Notes: generated by a model not told the origin, from the sequence alone. A stretch of 64,000 nucleotides of DNA from Kitasatospora aureofaciens (GCF_001188955.3 NZ_JPRF03000033.1:23572-87571); one strand, 5' to 3'. Positions 44,869-54,031 are shown, numbered from the stretch's first letter. Numbers and translations are program-made.

Positions 44869-44969
44869 CGTCTGTTCATCTTGACCAGAAGCGTGACAAG
44901 GTGGTGGACATTCGGCCTGAGCGGCGGTCGACTGGTGGCAGTGCGTCCAATCGGTGAGGGTGGGGGGTC

Positions 44970-45431
44970 ATGTCGGCTGAACAGATGTCCAGACTCGACC
45001 GGGTCGACCGGTCGATCCTGCGGCTGCTGCAGCAGGACGGTCGCGCCTCCATCCGCTCGGTGGCCGAGCGGGTGCACGTGTCCCGGGCCAACGCGTACGC
45101 CCGGATCTCCAGGATGGTCGAGGACGGCATCATCCGCGGCTTCACCGCCCGTGTGGACCACGAACGGGCAGGCCAGGGCGCGTCCGCGTACATCACCCTG
45201 AAGATCGTGCAGAACTCCTGGCGCACCGTGCGCGAGCAGCTGCTGGAGCTGCCCGGGGTCGCCCACATCGCCCTGGTCGGCGGGGACTTCGACGTCCTGC
45301 TGCTGGTGCACACCGCCGACAACCACGCCCTGCGGGAGCTGGTGCTCAACCGCATCCAGTCCATCCCGCAGGTGCTCGGCACACGAACCATGCTGGTGTT
45401 CGAGGAGACCGACCAGGTGCCCCCGGACTAG
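44970..45431 (+). CDS. bkdR: Lrp/AsnC-family regulator of the bkd operon
   Basis: This 153-aa regulator has an N-terminal HTH (LDRVDRSILRLLQQDGRASIRSVAERVHVSRANAYARISRMVEDG) and a RAM ligand-binding domain (ASAYITLKIVQNSWRTVREQLLELPGVAHIALVGGDFDVLLLVHTADNHAL). It is divergent from bkdA with a 149-nt intergenic region, the standard arrangement for bkdR. Branched-chain amino or keto acids are the expected effectors. The gene symbol follows from context. Confidence 0.9.
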   Translation: MSAEQMSRLDRVDRSILRLLQQDGRASIRSVAERVHVSRANAYARISRMVEDGIIRGFTARVDHERAGQGASAYITLKIVQNSWRTVREQLLELPGVAHIALVGGDFDVLLLVHTADNHALRELVLNRIQSIPQVLGTRTMLVFEETDQVPPD

Positions 45432-45443
45432 TGGGGCGTCAGC

Positions 45444-45479
45444 GTCAGCCGCGCGGTCAGCCGCGCGGTCAGCCGCGCG
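45444..45479. repeat. Three 12-bp tandem repeats over the TetR stop
   Basis: GTCAGCCGCGCG is repeated exactly at 45444-45455, 45456-45467 and 45468-45479. The third copy contains the TetR stop (45469-45471). The region lies between convergent genes. Confidence 0.8.
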
Positions 45480-46056
45480 CCCGCAGCCCGTCGAAGGCCA
45501 GGTGCACCACGGCGTCCGCGACCCCGTCCGCCGCCTTCAGCCCCGGGCGGTACCACTCCACGATCGAGTTGATCATCCCGAACAGCAGCCGGGTGGCCAG
45601 CCGCGGCTCCACGTCCCCGCGCAGCGCGCCGTCCGCGACGGCCGCCCGCACCAGCTCCGCCACCTGGTGGTCGAAGTCCCGGCGCCGCTCCAGCGCCCAC
45701 AGCTCGGTGGCCGTGTTCCCGCGCACCCGCAGCAGCAGCGTCACGTACGGCAGCTCGGCCAGCAGCACCTCCGCGGTGCGCCGCACCACGTGCTCCAGCC
45801 GCTCCACCGCCGGACCCTGCACCGCGGCCGGCTCGGCCAGGATCGCGAACAGCCCGTCCAGCGCCCGCCCCACGGCCAGCCGCAGCAGCTCCTCCTTGCC
45901 GCGGACGTGGTGGTAGATCGAGGACTTGGAGATCCCGGCCGCCCGGGAGAGGTCCTCCATCGAGGTGCCGTCGTAACCCCGCTCGTTGAACACGTCGACG
46001 GTCACCGCGAGCAGTGACTCGACGGTGTAGGCGGTGCGCGTGGTGTGATCGGCCAT
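45469..46056 (-). CDS. TetR-family regulator, PaaR-like by context
   Basis: This 195-aa regulator has an HTH (VESLLAVTVDVFNERGYDGTSMEDLSRAAGISKSSIYHHVRGKEELL) and a helical ligand domain. Start ATG 46056 is the family start; the frame is open upstream. Next to it lie a membrane gene and paaN, and to the other side the bkd operon. TetR proteins next to paaN commonly respond to phenylacetyl-CoA. The 14-nt palindromes before paaN and bkdA fit the known PaaR half-sites as I recall them (ACCGNNCGNNCGGT). Confidence 0.88.
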   Translation of the reverse strand: MADHTTRTAYTVESLLAVTVDVFNERGYDGTSMEDLSRAAGISKSSIYHHVRGKEELLRLAVGRALDGLFAILAEPAAVQGPAVERLEHVVRRTAEVLLAELPYVTLLLRVRGNTATELWALERRRDFDHQVAELVRAAVADGALRGDVEPRLATRLLFGMINSIVEWYRPGLKAADGVADAVVHLAFDGLRARG

Positions 46057-46134
46057 CCTCCGAGTATCCCCGGACGGCCCACGGGCCACTCGATCGGGTC
46101 CGGTTGGTCCACACCTCCTGAAAAGGGCAGGCCC

Positions 46135-46156
46135 TAGAATCTGCGGACGATCGTCC
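46135..46156 (+). promoter_or_regulatory. Promoter with 12-nt palindrome before the PIG-V-like gene
   Basis: A -10-like TAGAAT (46135-46140) is followed by the perfect palindrome GGACGATCGTCC (46145-46156) at the expected start of transcription. It differs from the ACCG-type sites, so a second regulator may act here. Confidence 0.4.
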
Positions 46157-46184
46157 ACGTCCAGCAGGCTGGGGTCCACAGCTG

Positions 46185-47450
46185 ATGAACGCAATACCGG
46201 CAGTCTCCTCCGACGTGCCCGACCAGCGCAGCGAGGAGCCGGCGGACGTCCCGCACCCCTGGCAGGAGCGCACGCGGGCCCTGGTGATCCGCTTCGGCCC
46301 GGCCGTGTGGTGCTACGCCGTGCTCAAGCTGATCGGCTTCGCGGTGTTCATGAAGCTGCTCTCCTTCGCCGGCGACTACGCCAAGAAGCCGCCCCGGTTC
46401 GGCGGCGGCGCCCACGCCTGGGACGTGCTGGCCAGCTGGGACGGCTGGTGGTACCAGCAGGTCGCCCAGTTCGGCTACCACCCGGCGCTGATCCCGATCC
46501 CGGGCGGCCAGCCCGGCTTCACCATCGAGCAGAACTCGGCCGCCTTCTTCCCGCTCTACCCGGGCCTGATGCGGCTGACCTCGGACGTCACCGGTCTCGG
46601 CCTGTACGGCGCCGGGATGCTGGTCTCGGTGCTGGCCTCGCTGTTCGCCGCCGCCGGGATCTACGCCGTGGTGGACAAGCTGGCCGGCCCCCGGGCGGGC
46701 GTGATCGCCGCCGGCATCTGGGCGATCGCCCCGGGCTCCGGCGCCGAGTGGGCGGTCTACTCGGACTCGCTGTTCGTCGCGCTGGCCGCCTGGGCCTGCT
46801 ACTTCACGATGACGAAGCAGTGGGTCGCGGCCGGGGTGGTCACCCTGGTCGCCGGGCTCAACCGGCCCACCGCGGCGGCGCTGATCGGCGCCGTGGGCCT
46901 GGCCGCCCTGGTCGAGCTGTACCGGCGGGAGAGCGGGGTGCTGCGCCCGCTGGCCGCGATGCTGCTGGCCCCGCTGGGCCTGCTCGGCTACGTGGCCTGG
47001 GTGGGCTGGAGGACCGGCGAGTGGGGCGGCTACTTCCGCATCCAGCACGACGCCTGGCTGCACTACTTCGACTGGGGCCAGGGCACCTGGCAGGCGATCC
47101 GCGGGGTGCTGCTGGGCCGCAGCGACTACCCCTTCGCCTTCCCGGTGCCGGACCTGCTGGCCACCCTGATCGTGTTCAGCCTGCCGGTGCTGATCGTGCT
47201 GCTGGTCCGGCTGCGCCCGCCGCTGGTGCTGACCGCCTACACGCTGGCCACGATCGTCTCGGTGCTCGGCAGCCTGGGCATCTTCGGCAACGTCTCGCGC
47301 TACCTGCTGCCGGCGTTCCCGCTGTTCATCGCGCTCGCGGTGGGGATGCGAAAGCTCAGCTGGCCGGTGCTGGCGGCCGTGCTGGGCACCGGCGCGATCG
47401 CCTCGGGCTGGTACGCCGGGTACGTGATCTTCGAGCTGGGCGTGCCGTAG
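46185..47450 (+). CDS. PIG-V-like mannosyltransferase-type membrane protein
   Basis: This 421-aa protein has about ten hydrophobic helices and the PIG-V-like motifs SWDGWWYQQVAQFGYHP (catalytic-type Asp), AAFFPLYPGLMRL and RYLLPAFPLFIALA. Such GT-C enzymes move a mannose from a lipid carrier to an external acceptor in actinomycetes. The acceptor is unknown. It lies between TetR and paaN; a functional tie is not obvious. Confidence 0.82.
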   Translation: MNAIPAVSSDVPDQRSEEPADVPHPWQERTRALVIRFGPAVWCYAVLKLIGFAVFMKLLSFAGDYAKKPPRFGGGAHAWDVLASWDGWWYQQVAQFGYHPALIPIPGGQPGFTIEQNSAAFFPLYPGLMRLTSDVTGLGLYGAGMLVSVLASLFAAAGIYAVVDKLAGPRAGVIAAGIWAIAPGSGAEWAVYSDSLFVALAAWACYFTMTKQWVAAGVVTLVAGLNRPTAAALIGAVGLAALVELYRRESGVLRPLAAMLLAPLGLLGYVAWVGWRTGEWGGYFRIQHDAWLHYFDWGQGTWQAIRGVLLGRSDYPFAFPVPDLLATLIVFSLPVLIVLLVRLRPPLVLTAYTLATIVSVLGSLGIFGNVSRYLLPAFPLFIALAVGMRKLSWPVLAAVLGTGAIASGWYAGYVIFELGVP

Positions 47451-47471
47451 ACCGGCCCGTCGCATCAGACG

Positions 47472-47500
47472 AGGGGCGCGTCCGGACCGGACGCGCCCCT
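47472..47500 (+). terminator. Terminator of the PIG-V-like gene
   Basis: A 13-bp stem (47472-47484 with 47488-47500), including GGGGCGCGTCCG and its complement, with a GAC loop, 22 nt after the stop. Confidence 0.85.
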
Positions 47501-47551
47501 TCGCGTTCCCCGGTCCCGGGATGCCCGCCGGAATCCGTCCCCTGCACCCCC

Positions 47552-47579
47552 TTGAGCCGACCGATCGTTCGGTTACTCT
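47552..47579 (+). promoter_or_regulatory. paaN promoter with operator in the spacer
   Basis: TTGAGC (47552-47557) and TACTCT (47574-47579) are -35 and -10 candidates spaced 16 nt. The spacer contains ACCGATCGTTCGGT (47560-47573), a 14-nt operator with perfect ACCGA/TCGGT arms. A repressor here would block polymerase directly. GAGGAG lies 8 nt before the paaN ATG. Confidence 0.7.
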
Positions 47580-47616
47580 GTGACGTGTCCCGTCCTCCCC
47601 CCTGAGGAGCGCACAG

Positions 47617-49317
47617 ATGTCCGCAGCGGTCACCCACCCTCTCGTCAGCGAGCTGGTCGAGCGCCACCAGGCCACCCTGGACGCCGCACTCTCCGCCGCC
47701 GCGAAGCGCGACTACTGGTCCCCGTACCCCGAGTTCCCGAAGGCCTACGGCGAGAGCGGCCCAGCCGACGGCAAGGCCGCCTTCGACGCCCTGCTCGGCA
47801 AGCCCTTCGCCCTCGACGGCCACCCCACCGACGGCGACCAGGTCGGCGGCGAGGCTTCCCCGTACGGCATCGAGCTGGGCATCACCTACCCGCACGCCGA
47901 CCCGGACGCGCTGATCGCCGCGCTGCGCGCCGCCCAGCCCGGGTGGGCCGCCGCCTCCCCGCTGGAGCGCGCCGCCGTCTGCCTGGAGATCCTGCACCGG
48001 ATCAACGCCCGCTCCCACGAGTTCGCCCAGGCCGTGATGCACACCACCGGCCAGGCCTACGGCATGGCCTTCCAGGCCGGCGGGCCGCACGCCCAGGACC
48101 GCGGGCTGGAGGCGGTCGCCTACGCGTACGCCGAGCAGACCCGGCTGCCCGAGCGGGCCGGCTGGACCAAGCCCCAGGGCAAGCGCGAGCCGCTGGTGAT
48201 GACCAAGGAGTTCACCGTCGTCCCGCGCGGCCTCGCGCTGCTGATCGGCTGCAACACCTTCCCCACCTGGAACGGCTACCCCGGCCTGTTCGCCTCGCTG
48301 GCCACCGGCAACCCGGTGCTGGTCAAGCCGCACCCGCGGGCCGTGCTGCCGCTCGCGCTGACCGTGTCCATCGCCCGCGAGGTGCTCACCGAGGCCGGCT
48401 TCGACGCCAACCTGGTCTGCCTGGCCGCCGAGCACGAGGGCGGCACCGTCGCCGCGACCCTCGCGGTCCGCCCCGAGATCAAGATGATCGACTACACCGG
48501 CTCGACCGCCTTCGGCGACTGGCTGGAGGAGCACGCCAAGCAGGCCCAGGTCTACACCGAGAAGGCCGGCGTCAACGCGGTCGTCATCGACTCCACCGAC
48601 GACTACAAGGGCATGCTGGGCAACCTCGCCTTCGCGCTCTCGCTCTACAGCGGCCAGATGTGCACCACCCCGCAGAACGTGCTGATCCCGCGCGGCGGCA
48701 TCAGCACCGACCAGGGCGACAAGTCCTACGACCAGGTCGTCACCGACCTCGCCGCCGCCATCGAGGGCCTGCTCTCCGACGACGCCCGCGCCGCCGCCAT
48801 CCTCGGCGCCGTGGTCAACCCGGGCGTGCTGCAGCGCTCGGCCGCCGCGGCCGACGGCGAGTACGGCGAACTCGCCCTCGCCCCGCGCGCGGTGGTCTCG
48901 CCCGACTTCCCCGGTGCGACCGTCCGCACCCCGGCGCTGATCAAGCTCAACGCCGACAAGCCGGACGACCGCGCGGTGTTCCGGACCGAGTGCTTCGGCC
49001 CGGTCTCCTTCGCCGTCGCCGTCGAATCCACCCCCGCCGCCGTGGAGTTGCTGCGCACCACGGTCCGCGAGAAGGGCGCCATGACGGCCTCCGGCTACAC
49101 CACCTCGCCCGAGGTGGAGGCCCTGCTGGTGGAGGCCGCGCTGGACTCCGGCGTCTCCCTCTCGCTCAACCTCACCGGCGGCGTCTACCCCAACCAGACC
49201 GCCGCCTTCTCGGACCTGCACGGCACCGGAGCCAACCCGGCCGCCAACTCGGCCTACTGCGACGGCGCCTTCGTCGCCAACCGGTTCCGCACGGTGGAGA
49301 TCCGCCGGCACAGCTGA
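47617..49317 (+). CDS. paaN: Phenylacetic acid degradation protein PaaN (aldehyde dehydrogenase-like)
   Basis: This 566-aa protein of the PaaN/PaaZ-type aldehyde dehydrogenase family oxidises an aldehyde intermediate in phenylacetyl-CoA breakdown. It has HPTDGDQVGGEASPYGIELGITYPHADPD, the catalytic Cys in LYSGQMCTTPQNVLIPRGG and the Glu in EKAGVNAVVID. The hydratase domain of PaaZ is absent. No other paa genes are visible, so it may have a wider aldehyde role here. The start ATG 47617 has GAGGAG upstream. Confidence 0.93.
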   Translation: MSAAVTHPLVSELVERHQATLDAALSAAAKRDYWSPYPEFPKAYGESGPADGKAAFDALLGKPFALDGHPTDGDQVGGEASPYGIELGITYPHADPDALIAALRAAQPGWAAASPLERAAVCLEILHRINARSHEFAQAVMHTTGQAYGMAFQAGGPHAQDRGLEAVAYAYAEQTRLPERAGWTKPQGKREPLVMTKEFTVVPRGLALLIGCNTFPTWNGYPGLFASLATGNPVLVKPHPRAVLPLALTVSIAREVLTEAGFDANLVCLAAEHEGGTVAATLAVRPEIKMIDYTGSTAFGDWLEEHAKQAQVYTEKAGVNAVVIDSTDDYKGMLGNLAFALSLYSGQMCTTPQNVLIPRGGISTDQGDKSYDQVVTDLAAAIEGLLSDDARAAAILGAVVNPGVLQRSAAAADGEYGELALAPRAVVSPDFPGATVRTPALIKLNADKPDDRAVFRTECFGPVSFAVAVESTPAAVELLRTTVREKGAMTASGYTTSPEVEALLVEAALDSGVSLSLNLTGGVYPNQTAAFSDLHGTGANPAANSAYCDGAFVANRFRTVEIRRHS

Positions 49318-49348
49318 GCGGCCTGGCTGAACCGCCGTACGCGCGCAC

Positions 49349-49385
49349 CCGGTCCCCCGGTGGTCACCGACCACCGGGGGACCGG
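49349..49385 (+). terminator. paaN terminator
   Basis: A 16-bp perfect stem (49349-49364 with 49370-49385), loop CACCG, 31 nt after the paaN stop. Confidence 0.85.
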
Positions 49386-49478
49386 CGGTTCACAGCTCCG
49401 CGGGCGCCAGCGATGATGGAGGCTGGGAGAACGCCGGAAACGGCGTCCAACCGACCTCCGAACAACGGGAGCTGATAC

Positions 49479-50975
49479 ATGACCGTGAAGCCGACCACCG
49501 AAACCGACGTCATCGTCGTCGGCGCCGGACCGACCGGACTGCTGCTGGCCGGCGACCTCGCCGCCGCCGGGGTCGGCGTCACCGTCCTGGAGAAGCGCTC
49601 CACCGAGTCCAACCTCACCCGGGCCTTCGCCGTGCACGCCCGCAGCCTGGAACTGCTGGACGCCCGAGGCCTCGCCGACGAGCTCATCGCCACCGGCCGG
49701 CCGCTCGGTAGCCTGCGGATGATGAACCGGCTCGGGATCGACTTCGGCTCGCTGCCCAGCCGCTTCCCGTTCGTCCTGATCACCCCGCAGTACAACGTCG
49801 AACGGCTGCTCCTGGAGCGCGCCGAGCGGTCCGGCGCCGTGATCCTGCGCGGCGCCGAGGTCACCGGGCTGCGTCAGGACGCCGAGGGCGTCACCCTGGA
49901 GACCCACGACGGGCAGAGCCACCGCGCCCGCTACGCGGTCGGCGCCGACGGCGTCCGCTCCGCCGTCCGCGAGCTGCTCGGCATCCCCTTCCCCGGCGAG
50001 TCCGTGGTCGACTCGGTGATGCTCGCCGACGTCCGGCTGGAGCGCGAGCCTGCCGACGCGATCGCCGTCGGCGCCAACAAGGCCGGCTTCTCCTTCGTCG
50101 TCCCCTTCGGCGACGGCTGGTACCGGGTCATCGCCTGGGACCGCACCGAGCAGCACACGGACGGCGCCACCCCCACCCCCGAGCAGCTCACCGCGGTCGT
50201 CCAGGCCACCCAGGGCGAGGACTTCGGCCTGCACGACGTGCGGTGGAGCTCCACCTTCCACAGCGACGAGCGCCAGGCCCCCAACTACCGCTCGGGCCGG
50301 GTCTTCCTGGCCGGCGACGCCGCCCACTGCCACTCCCCGGCCGGCGGCCAGGGCATGAACACCGGCCTCCAGGACGCCGCCAACCTCTCCTGGAAGCTCG
50401 CCGCCGCCCTCCGTGGCCGGGCCACCGACGCGCTGCTCGACACCTACCAGGCCGAGCGTCACCCGGTCGCCAGGACGGTGCTGCGCACCTCGGGCGCACT
50501 GATCCGGATCGCCCTCGCCGAGTCCGCCCCCACCCGCGCCCTGCGCGGAGCGCTCACCGCGATCGGCGGCCACCTCGACCTGCTCACCGAGCGCGGCGCC
50601 CGGATGGTCTCCGGCATCGAGATCTCCTACCCCGCGCCCAAGGGCGCCCACCCGCAGGTCGGCAAGCGCGTTCCGGACCTGCGGCTGACCGCCCTCAGCA
50701 AGCCCACCGAGGACGCCCCGGCCGGTCCCGACCGGCTCTACGGGGCGCTGCGCGCCGGGAAGTTCGTCCTGGTCAGCAATGACGAGCTGACGGCCGTCGA
50801 CCCCTGGGCCGACCGCCTGGTCACCGCCGCCCCCGCCGACCCGCACGGCAAGCTGGCCGACACCGTCCTGCTGATCCGCCCGGACGGCTACGTCGCCTGG
50901 GCCGCCGTCGACCCCGGCCAGGGCGAACTGCGCGAGGCCCTCACCACCTGGCTGGGCGCCCCCTCCGAGGCCTGA
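49479..50975 (+). CDS. FAD-dependent aromatic monooxygenase
   Basis: This 498-aa class A flavoprotein hydroxylase has the Rossmann motif DVIVVGAGPTGLLLAGDLA, the DG motif YAVGADGVRSAVRELL and the GD motif VFLAGDAAHCHSPAGGQGMNTGLQDAANLSWKL. The C-terminal thioredoxin-like domain is typical of polyketide/phenol hydroxylases (LTAVDPWADRLV-type). ATG at 49479 has GGGAG 7 nt upstream. No polyketide genes are near, so catabolism or xenobiotic hydroxylation is more likely. Confidence 0.92.
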   Translation: MTVKPTTETDVIVVGAGPTGLLLAGDLAAAGVGVTVLEKRSTESNLTRAFAVHARSLELLDARGLADELIATGRPLGSLRMMNRLGIDFGSLPSRFPFVLITPQYNVERLLLERAERSGAVILRGAEVTGLRQDAEGVTLETHDGQSHRARYAVGADGVRSAVRELLGIPFPGESVVDSVMLADVRLEREPADAIAVGANKAGFSFVVPFGDGWYRVIAWDRTEQHTDGATPTPEQLTAVVQATQGEDFGLHDVRWSSTFHSDERQAPNYRSGRVFLAGDAAHCHSPAGGQGMNTGLQDAANLSWKLAAALRGRATDALLDTYQAERHPVARTVLRTSGALIRIALAESAPTRALRGALTAIGGHLDLLTERGARMVSGIEISYPAPKGAHPQVGKRVPDLRLTALSKPTEDAPAGPDRLYGALRAGKFVLVSNDELTAVDPWADRLVTAAPADPHGKLADTVLLIRPDGYVAWAAVDPGQGELREALTTWLGAPSEA

Positions 50976-50985
50976 CCGGCCACCC

Positions 50986-51020
50986 CGGCGCGGCCGGCCG
51001 GTCCGTCCCCGGCCGCGCCG
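50986..51020. terminator. Convergent terminator
   Basis: A 12-bp stem CGGCGCGGCCGG/CCGGCCGCGCCG (50986-50997 with 51009-51020) with an 11-nt loop, between the monooxygenase and the CGNR gene. Confidence 0.7.
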
Positions 51021-51050
51021 CCCCCGCCGACCCTTCGTTCGGTCGTCGGT

Positions 51051-51617
51051 TCACCCGCGCGCCTTCACATAGTGCCGGGCGGCCTTGGCCCGGTTGCCGC
51101 AGACCGCCATCCGGCACCAGCGCCGGCGGCCGTTCTGCGAGGCGTCGAAGAAATGCAGAATGCACGCCTCGTGTGCGCACTGCTTCACCCGGTGAGCACC
51201 CTGACCGAGCAGCGTGAGAAAGTCGTCCGCCGCCAGCCAGGGCGCCAGCCACTCCGGCCGGTCGGCCTCGACCCGGTCCTCGGCGCCGCCCGGCCCGGCC
51301 GTCCGCCGGATCCTCCCGTGCGCCAGCACCGCGTCCAGCCCGTCCCGGGCAGGTGCGCCCAACTCGCCCTGCTCGCGGGCGTCCTGAGCAGCCAGTTCGA
51401 TCGCCTCACGGGCCTGCCGGATCGCCTCCAGCCCCGCTTCGTCGGCCGTGCAGCGCTCGCTCAGCCCGTTGCTGGAGAGCCAGATCCCGTACTGCTCGAC
51501 GCCGGTGAGCGCGTCGTTGACGGGCGTCCCGGCCCACCGCGTGTTGAGCAGGTCGAGCGCCAGCGGCTCGCCGATCAGCGGGCGGTGGTCCCTCGGGTCC
51601 GGCATCACGTCAGTCAT
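51051..51617 (-). CDS. CGNR zinc-finger (ABATE-domain) regulator
   Basis: This 188-aa protein has an N-terminal ABATE domain (PLIGEPLALDLLNTRWAGTP) and a C-terminal CGNR zinc finger (CAHEACILHFFDASQNGRRRWCRMAVCGNRAKAARHY) with three Cys and one His. It is thought to be a stress-type transcription regulator. It is convergent with the monooxygenase gene. It begins near 51617 (MTDVMPDPRDHRPL). Confidence 0.93.
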   Translation of the reverse strand: MTDVMPDPRDHRPLIGEPLALDLLNTRWAGTPVNDALTGVEQYGIWLSSNGLSERCTADEAGLEAIRQAREAIELAAQDAREQGELGAPARDGLDAVLAHGRIRRTAGPGGAEDRVEADRPEWLAPWLAADDFLTLLGQGAHRVKQCAHEACILHFFDASQNGRRRWCRMAVCGNRAKAARHYVKARG

Positions 51618-51877
51618 CGCTCTCCCTCGGCTCCGTTCGATTCTACGGCCGCGCCCCGCACCGTGAATCGGTATGGACCGACGCCGGAATTCCGGTCATT
51701 CACTGTATGGAATCCCCGGCTTTCCACGCCTCCACAGTTGACTGTTTTTTAGCAATGAATTGCCTGACCATGATCCACTGCGCGGATCCGTTCTGACATG
51801 TTCTAGCCAGTGTTCCCGAACCCCTCGGAACGCCTTGCCCCTTGCCGGCTCCCCACAGCCGACTGGAGGAGGATCCG
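51618..51877. other. Intergenic region before the S53 protease
   Basis: This stretch includes an A/T-rich patch (51720-51775 with a T6 run) and likely promoters for the divergent genes. A -35-like TTGACT at 51737 is not followed by a convincing -10. No gene is seen. Confidence 0.4.
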
Positions 51878-54031
51878 TTGCGCCACCGTTCCCTCGCCGT
51901 CGCCGCCGCGATAGCCGTCCTGCCGCTCACCGCCGTCTCGCTCGGCGTCTCCAGCGCGCAGGCCGCCACCCCCCACGCCGCCCCGCGCGTCGCCCTGCCG
52001 AACACCGTGAACCCCGCGGTCGCCCACTCGGAGAAGAAGGGTGACGTCCCGGCCGAGCAGCAGATCTCGGTGGCCGTCAGCCTGAAGCTGCGCAACGCCG
52101 CCGAGCTGGACCGCTTCCTCACCGCGGTCACCACCCCCGGCGCGCCGGAGTTCGGCAAGTACCTGACGCCGCAGCAGTTCAGCGACCGGTTCGCGCCCAC
52201 CCAGCAGGCCGTCGACCAGGTCAAGGCCTACCTGGCCGCCCAGGGCCTGACCGTCGGCGACGTCAGCGCCAACCGCCAGGTGGTCAACGCCCACGGCACC
52301 GCCGCGCAGATCTCGCAGGCCTTCGCCACCCACGAGAGCTCCTACCTGGACCGGCAGTCCAGCCGCGCGTTCTTCGCCAACGACGCCGCCGCCTCGATCC
52401 CCGCCGAACTGGCCTCCGTGGTCGAGGGCGTAAGCGGCCTGGACAACCACGCGGTGCGCAAGGGCCGGATCGCCGCGCCGAACGCCGCCACCGCCACCCC
52501 GAGCGGCATGACCCCGACCCAGTACCAGGGGGCCTACAACCTGAACAGGACCGGCGCCGACGGCACCGGCACCACGGTCGCCCTCTGGGAGTTCGACGGC
52601 TACAAGGCCTCGGACCTGACCACCTACGACGCGCAGTACGGCCTGACCGGCCCGGCCGTCTCCACGGTCCCGGTGGACGGCGCCGACTACGACTCCTCGC
52701 CCGGCCAGGGCGAGGGCGAGGTCGAGCTGGACAGCGAGATCGTCCGCGGCGCGGCCCCCAAGGCCACCCAGCTGCTCTACGAGGCGCCCAACAGCGACCA
52801 GGGCGAGATCGACATGGCCAACAAGATCGTGGCCGACAACAAGGTCTCGGTCATCTCGATCTCCTGGGGCACCTGCGAGCCGGACACCACCGCCTCCTCG
52901 ATGACCGCCGTCGACAACGCCTTCAAGCAGGCCGCCGCCCAGGGCATCTCGGTCTTCTCCGCCTCCGGCGACGACGGCTCGCGCGACTGCACCCGCTCCG
53001 CCAGCGGCTCGGGCGTCACCTCGGTCGACTTCCCGGCCTCCAGCCCGCACCAGACCGGTGTCGGCGGCACCAACCTGAAGGTCAGCGGCACCAACACCTA
53101 CTCCTCGGAAAGCGCCTGGAGCACCGCCGGCGGCGGCGTCTCCACCGTGTTCGCCAAGCCGAGCTGGCAGACCGGCACCGGCATCGGCGGCACCATGCGC
53201 ACCGTTCCGGACGTCGCCTCCAACGCCGACCCGCAGAGCGGCTTCGCGATCTACAGCGGCGGCGCCTGGGCCGTCTACGGCGGCACCAGCGCGGCCGCCC
53301 CGCTGTGGGCCGGCTACGCCGCCCAGTTCAACCAGAAGGCCAAGGCCGCCGGACAGCCCGCCCTCGGCGAGGCGAGCCCGCGGCTGTACGCGGTCGCGAA
53401 CAGCAGCAGCTACGGCAGCGCCTTCCACGACGTGACCACCGGCGCCAACCAGGACTTCTCCACCAAGGCCGGCTACGACCAGGTCACCGGCTGGGGCAGC
53501 CCGGTCGCCGACGCCCTGACCACCGCCCTGCTCGGCGGCACCACCGGGGGCACCACCCCGCCGCCCACCGGCGGCTGCACCGCCGCCCAGCTGATCGGCA
53601 ACGGCGGCTTCGAGACCGGCACCGCCGCCCCGTGGAACACCTCCTCGGGCGTCGTCGACAACAGCTCCTCGGAGCCGGCCCACTCGGGCAGCTGGAAGGC
53701 CTGGCTGGACGGCTACGGCTCCGCCCACACCGACACCCTGTCGCAGACCGTCTCGGTCCCGGCCGGCTGCGCCTCCGCCACCCTCACCTTGGCGCTGCAC
53801 ATCGACACCGCGGAGACCGGCAGCACCGCGTACGACACGCTGACCCTCAAGGCCGGCAGCACCACGCTGAAGACCTGGTCCAACGCGGACGCGGCCGCCG
53901 GCTACGTGCAGCAGACCCTGGACCTGTCCTCCTTCGCCGGCAAAACCGTGACCCTCACGTTCACCGGCACCGAGGACGGCTCCAACCAGACCAGCTTCGT
54001 GATCGACGACGTCGCCCTGAACGTCAAGTGA
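51878..54031 (+). CDS. Secreted S53 (sedolisin/kumamolisin) peptidase with C-terminal beta domain
   Basis: This 717-aa exoprotease is read from TTG 51878 because GGAGGAGG lies 6 nt upstream and it opens a signal peptide (RHRSLAVAAAIAVLPLTAVSLGVSSAQA, cut near residue 31). About 40-190 is the propeptide. The catalytic domain has Glu/Asp in GEVELDSEI (about 280), SWGTCE and the Ser in YGGTSAAAPLWAGY (about 470), with a Ca-site DQVTGWGSP region. A Thr/Pro linker near 555 precedes a jelly-roll-like domain (ELIGNGGFETG to FVIDDVALNVK). This is an acidic serine-carboxyl protease for growth on protein. Confidence 0.93.
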   Translation: MRHRSLAVAAAIAVLPLTAVSLGVSSAQAATPHAAPRVALPNTVNPAVAHSEKKGDVPAEQQISVAVSLKLRNAAELDRFLTAVTTPGAPEFGKYLTPQQFSDRFAPTQQAVDQVKAYLAAQGLTVGDVSANRQVVNAHGTAAQISQAFATHESSYLDRQSSRAFFANDAAASIPAELASVVEGVSGLDNHAVRKGRIAAPNAATATPSGMTPTQYQGAYNLNRTGADGTGTTVALWEFDGYKASDLTTYDAQYGLTGPAVSTVPVDGADYDSSPGQGEGEVELDSEIVRGAAPKATQLLYEAPNSDQGEIDMANKIVADNKVSVISISWGTCEPDTTASSMTAVDNAFKQAAAQGISVFSASGDDGSRDCTRSASGSGVTSVDFPASSPHQTGVGGTNLKVSGTNTYSSESAWSTAGGGVSTVFAKPSWQTGTGIGGTMRTVPDVASNADPQSGFAIYSGGAWAVYGGTSAAAPLWAGYAAQFNQKAKAAGQPALGEASPRLYAVANSSSYGSAFHDVTTGANQDFSTKAGYDQVTGWGSPVADALTTALLGGTTGGTTPPPTGGCTAAQLIGNGGFETGTAAPWNTSSGVVDNSSSEPAHSGSWKAWLDGYGSAHTDTLSQTVSVPAGCASATLTLALHIDTAETGSTAYDTLTLKAGSTTLKTWSNADAAAGYVQQTLDLSSFAGKTVTLTFTGTEDGSNQTSFVIDDVALNVK

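Noticed and set aside
49479..50975. Part of an aromatic polyketide gene cluster
   Set aside because: The FAD monooxygenase stands alone; no ketosynthase, cyclase or resistance genes are near.
51030..51043. Third ACCG-type palindrome (ACCCTTCGTTCGGT) near the CGNR gene
   Set aside because: One arm is mismatched and it lies between convergent gene ends, not at a promoter, so I did not count it as a regulatory site.
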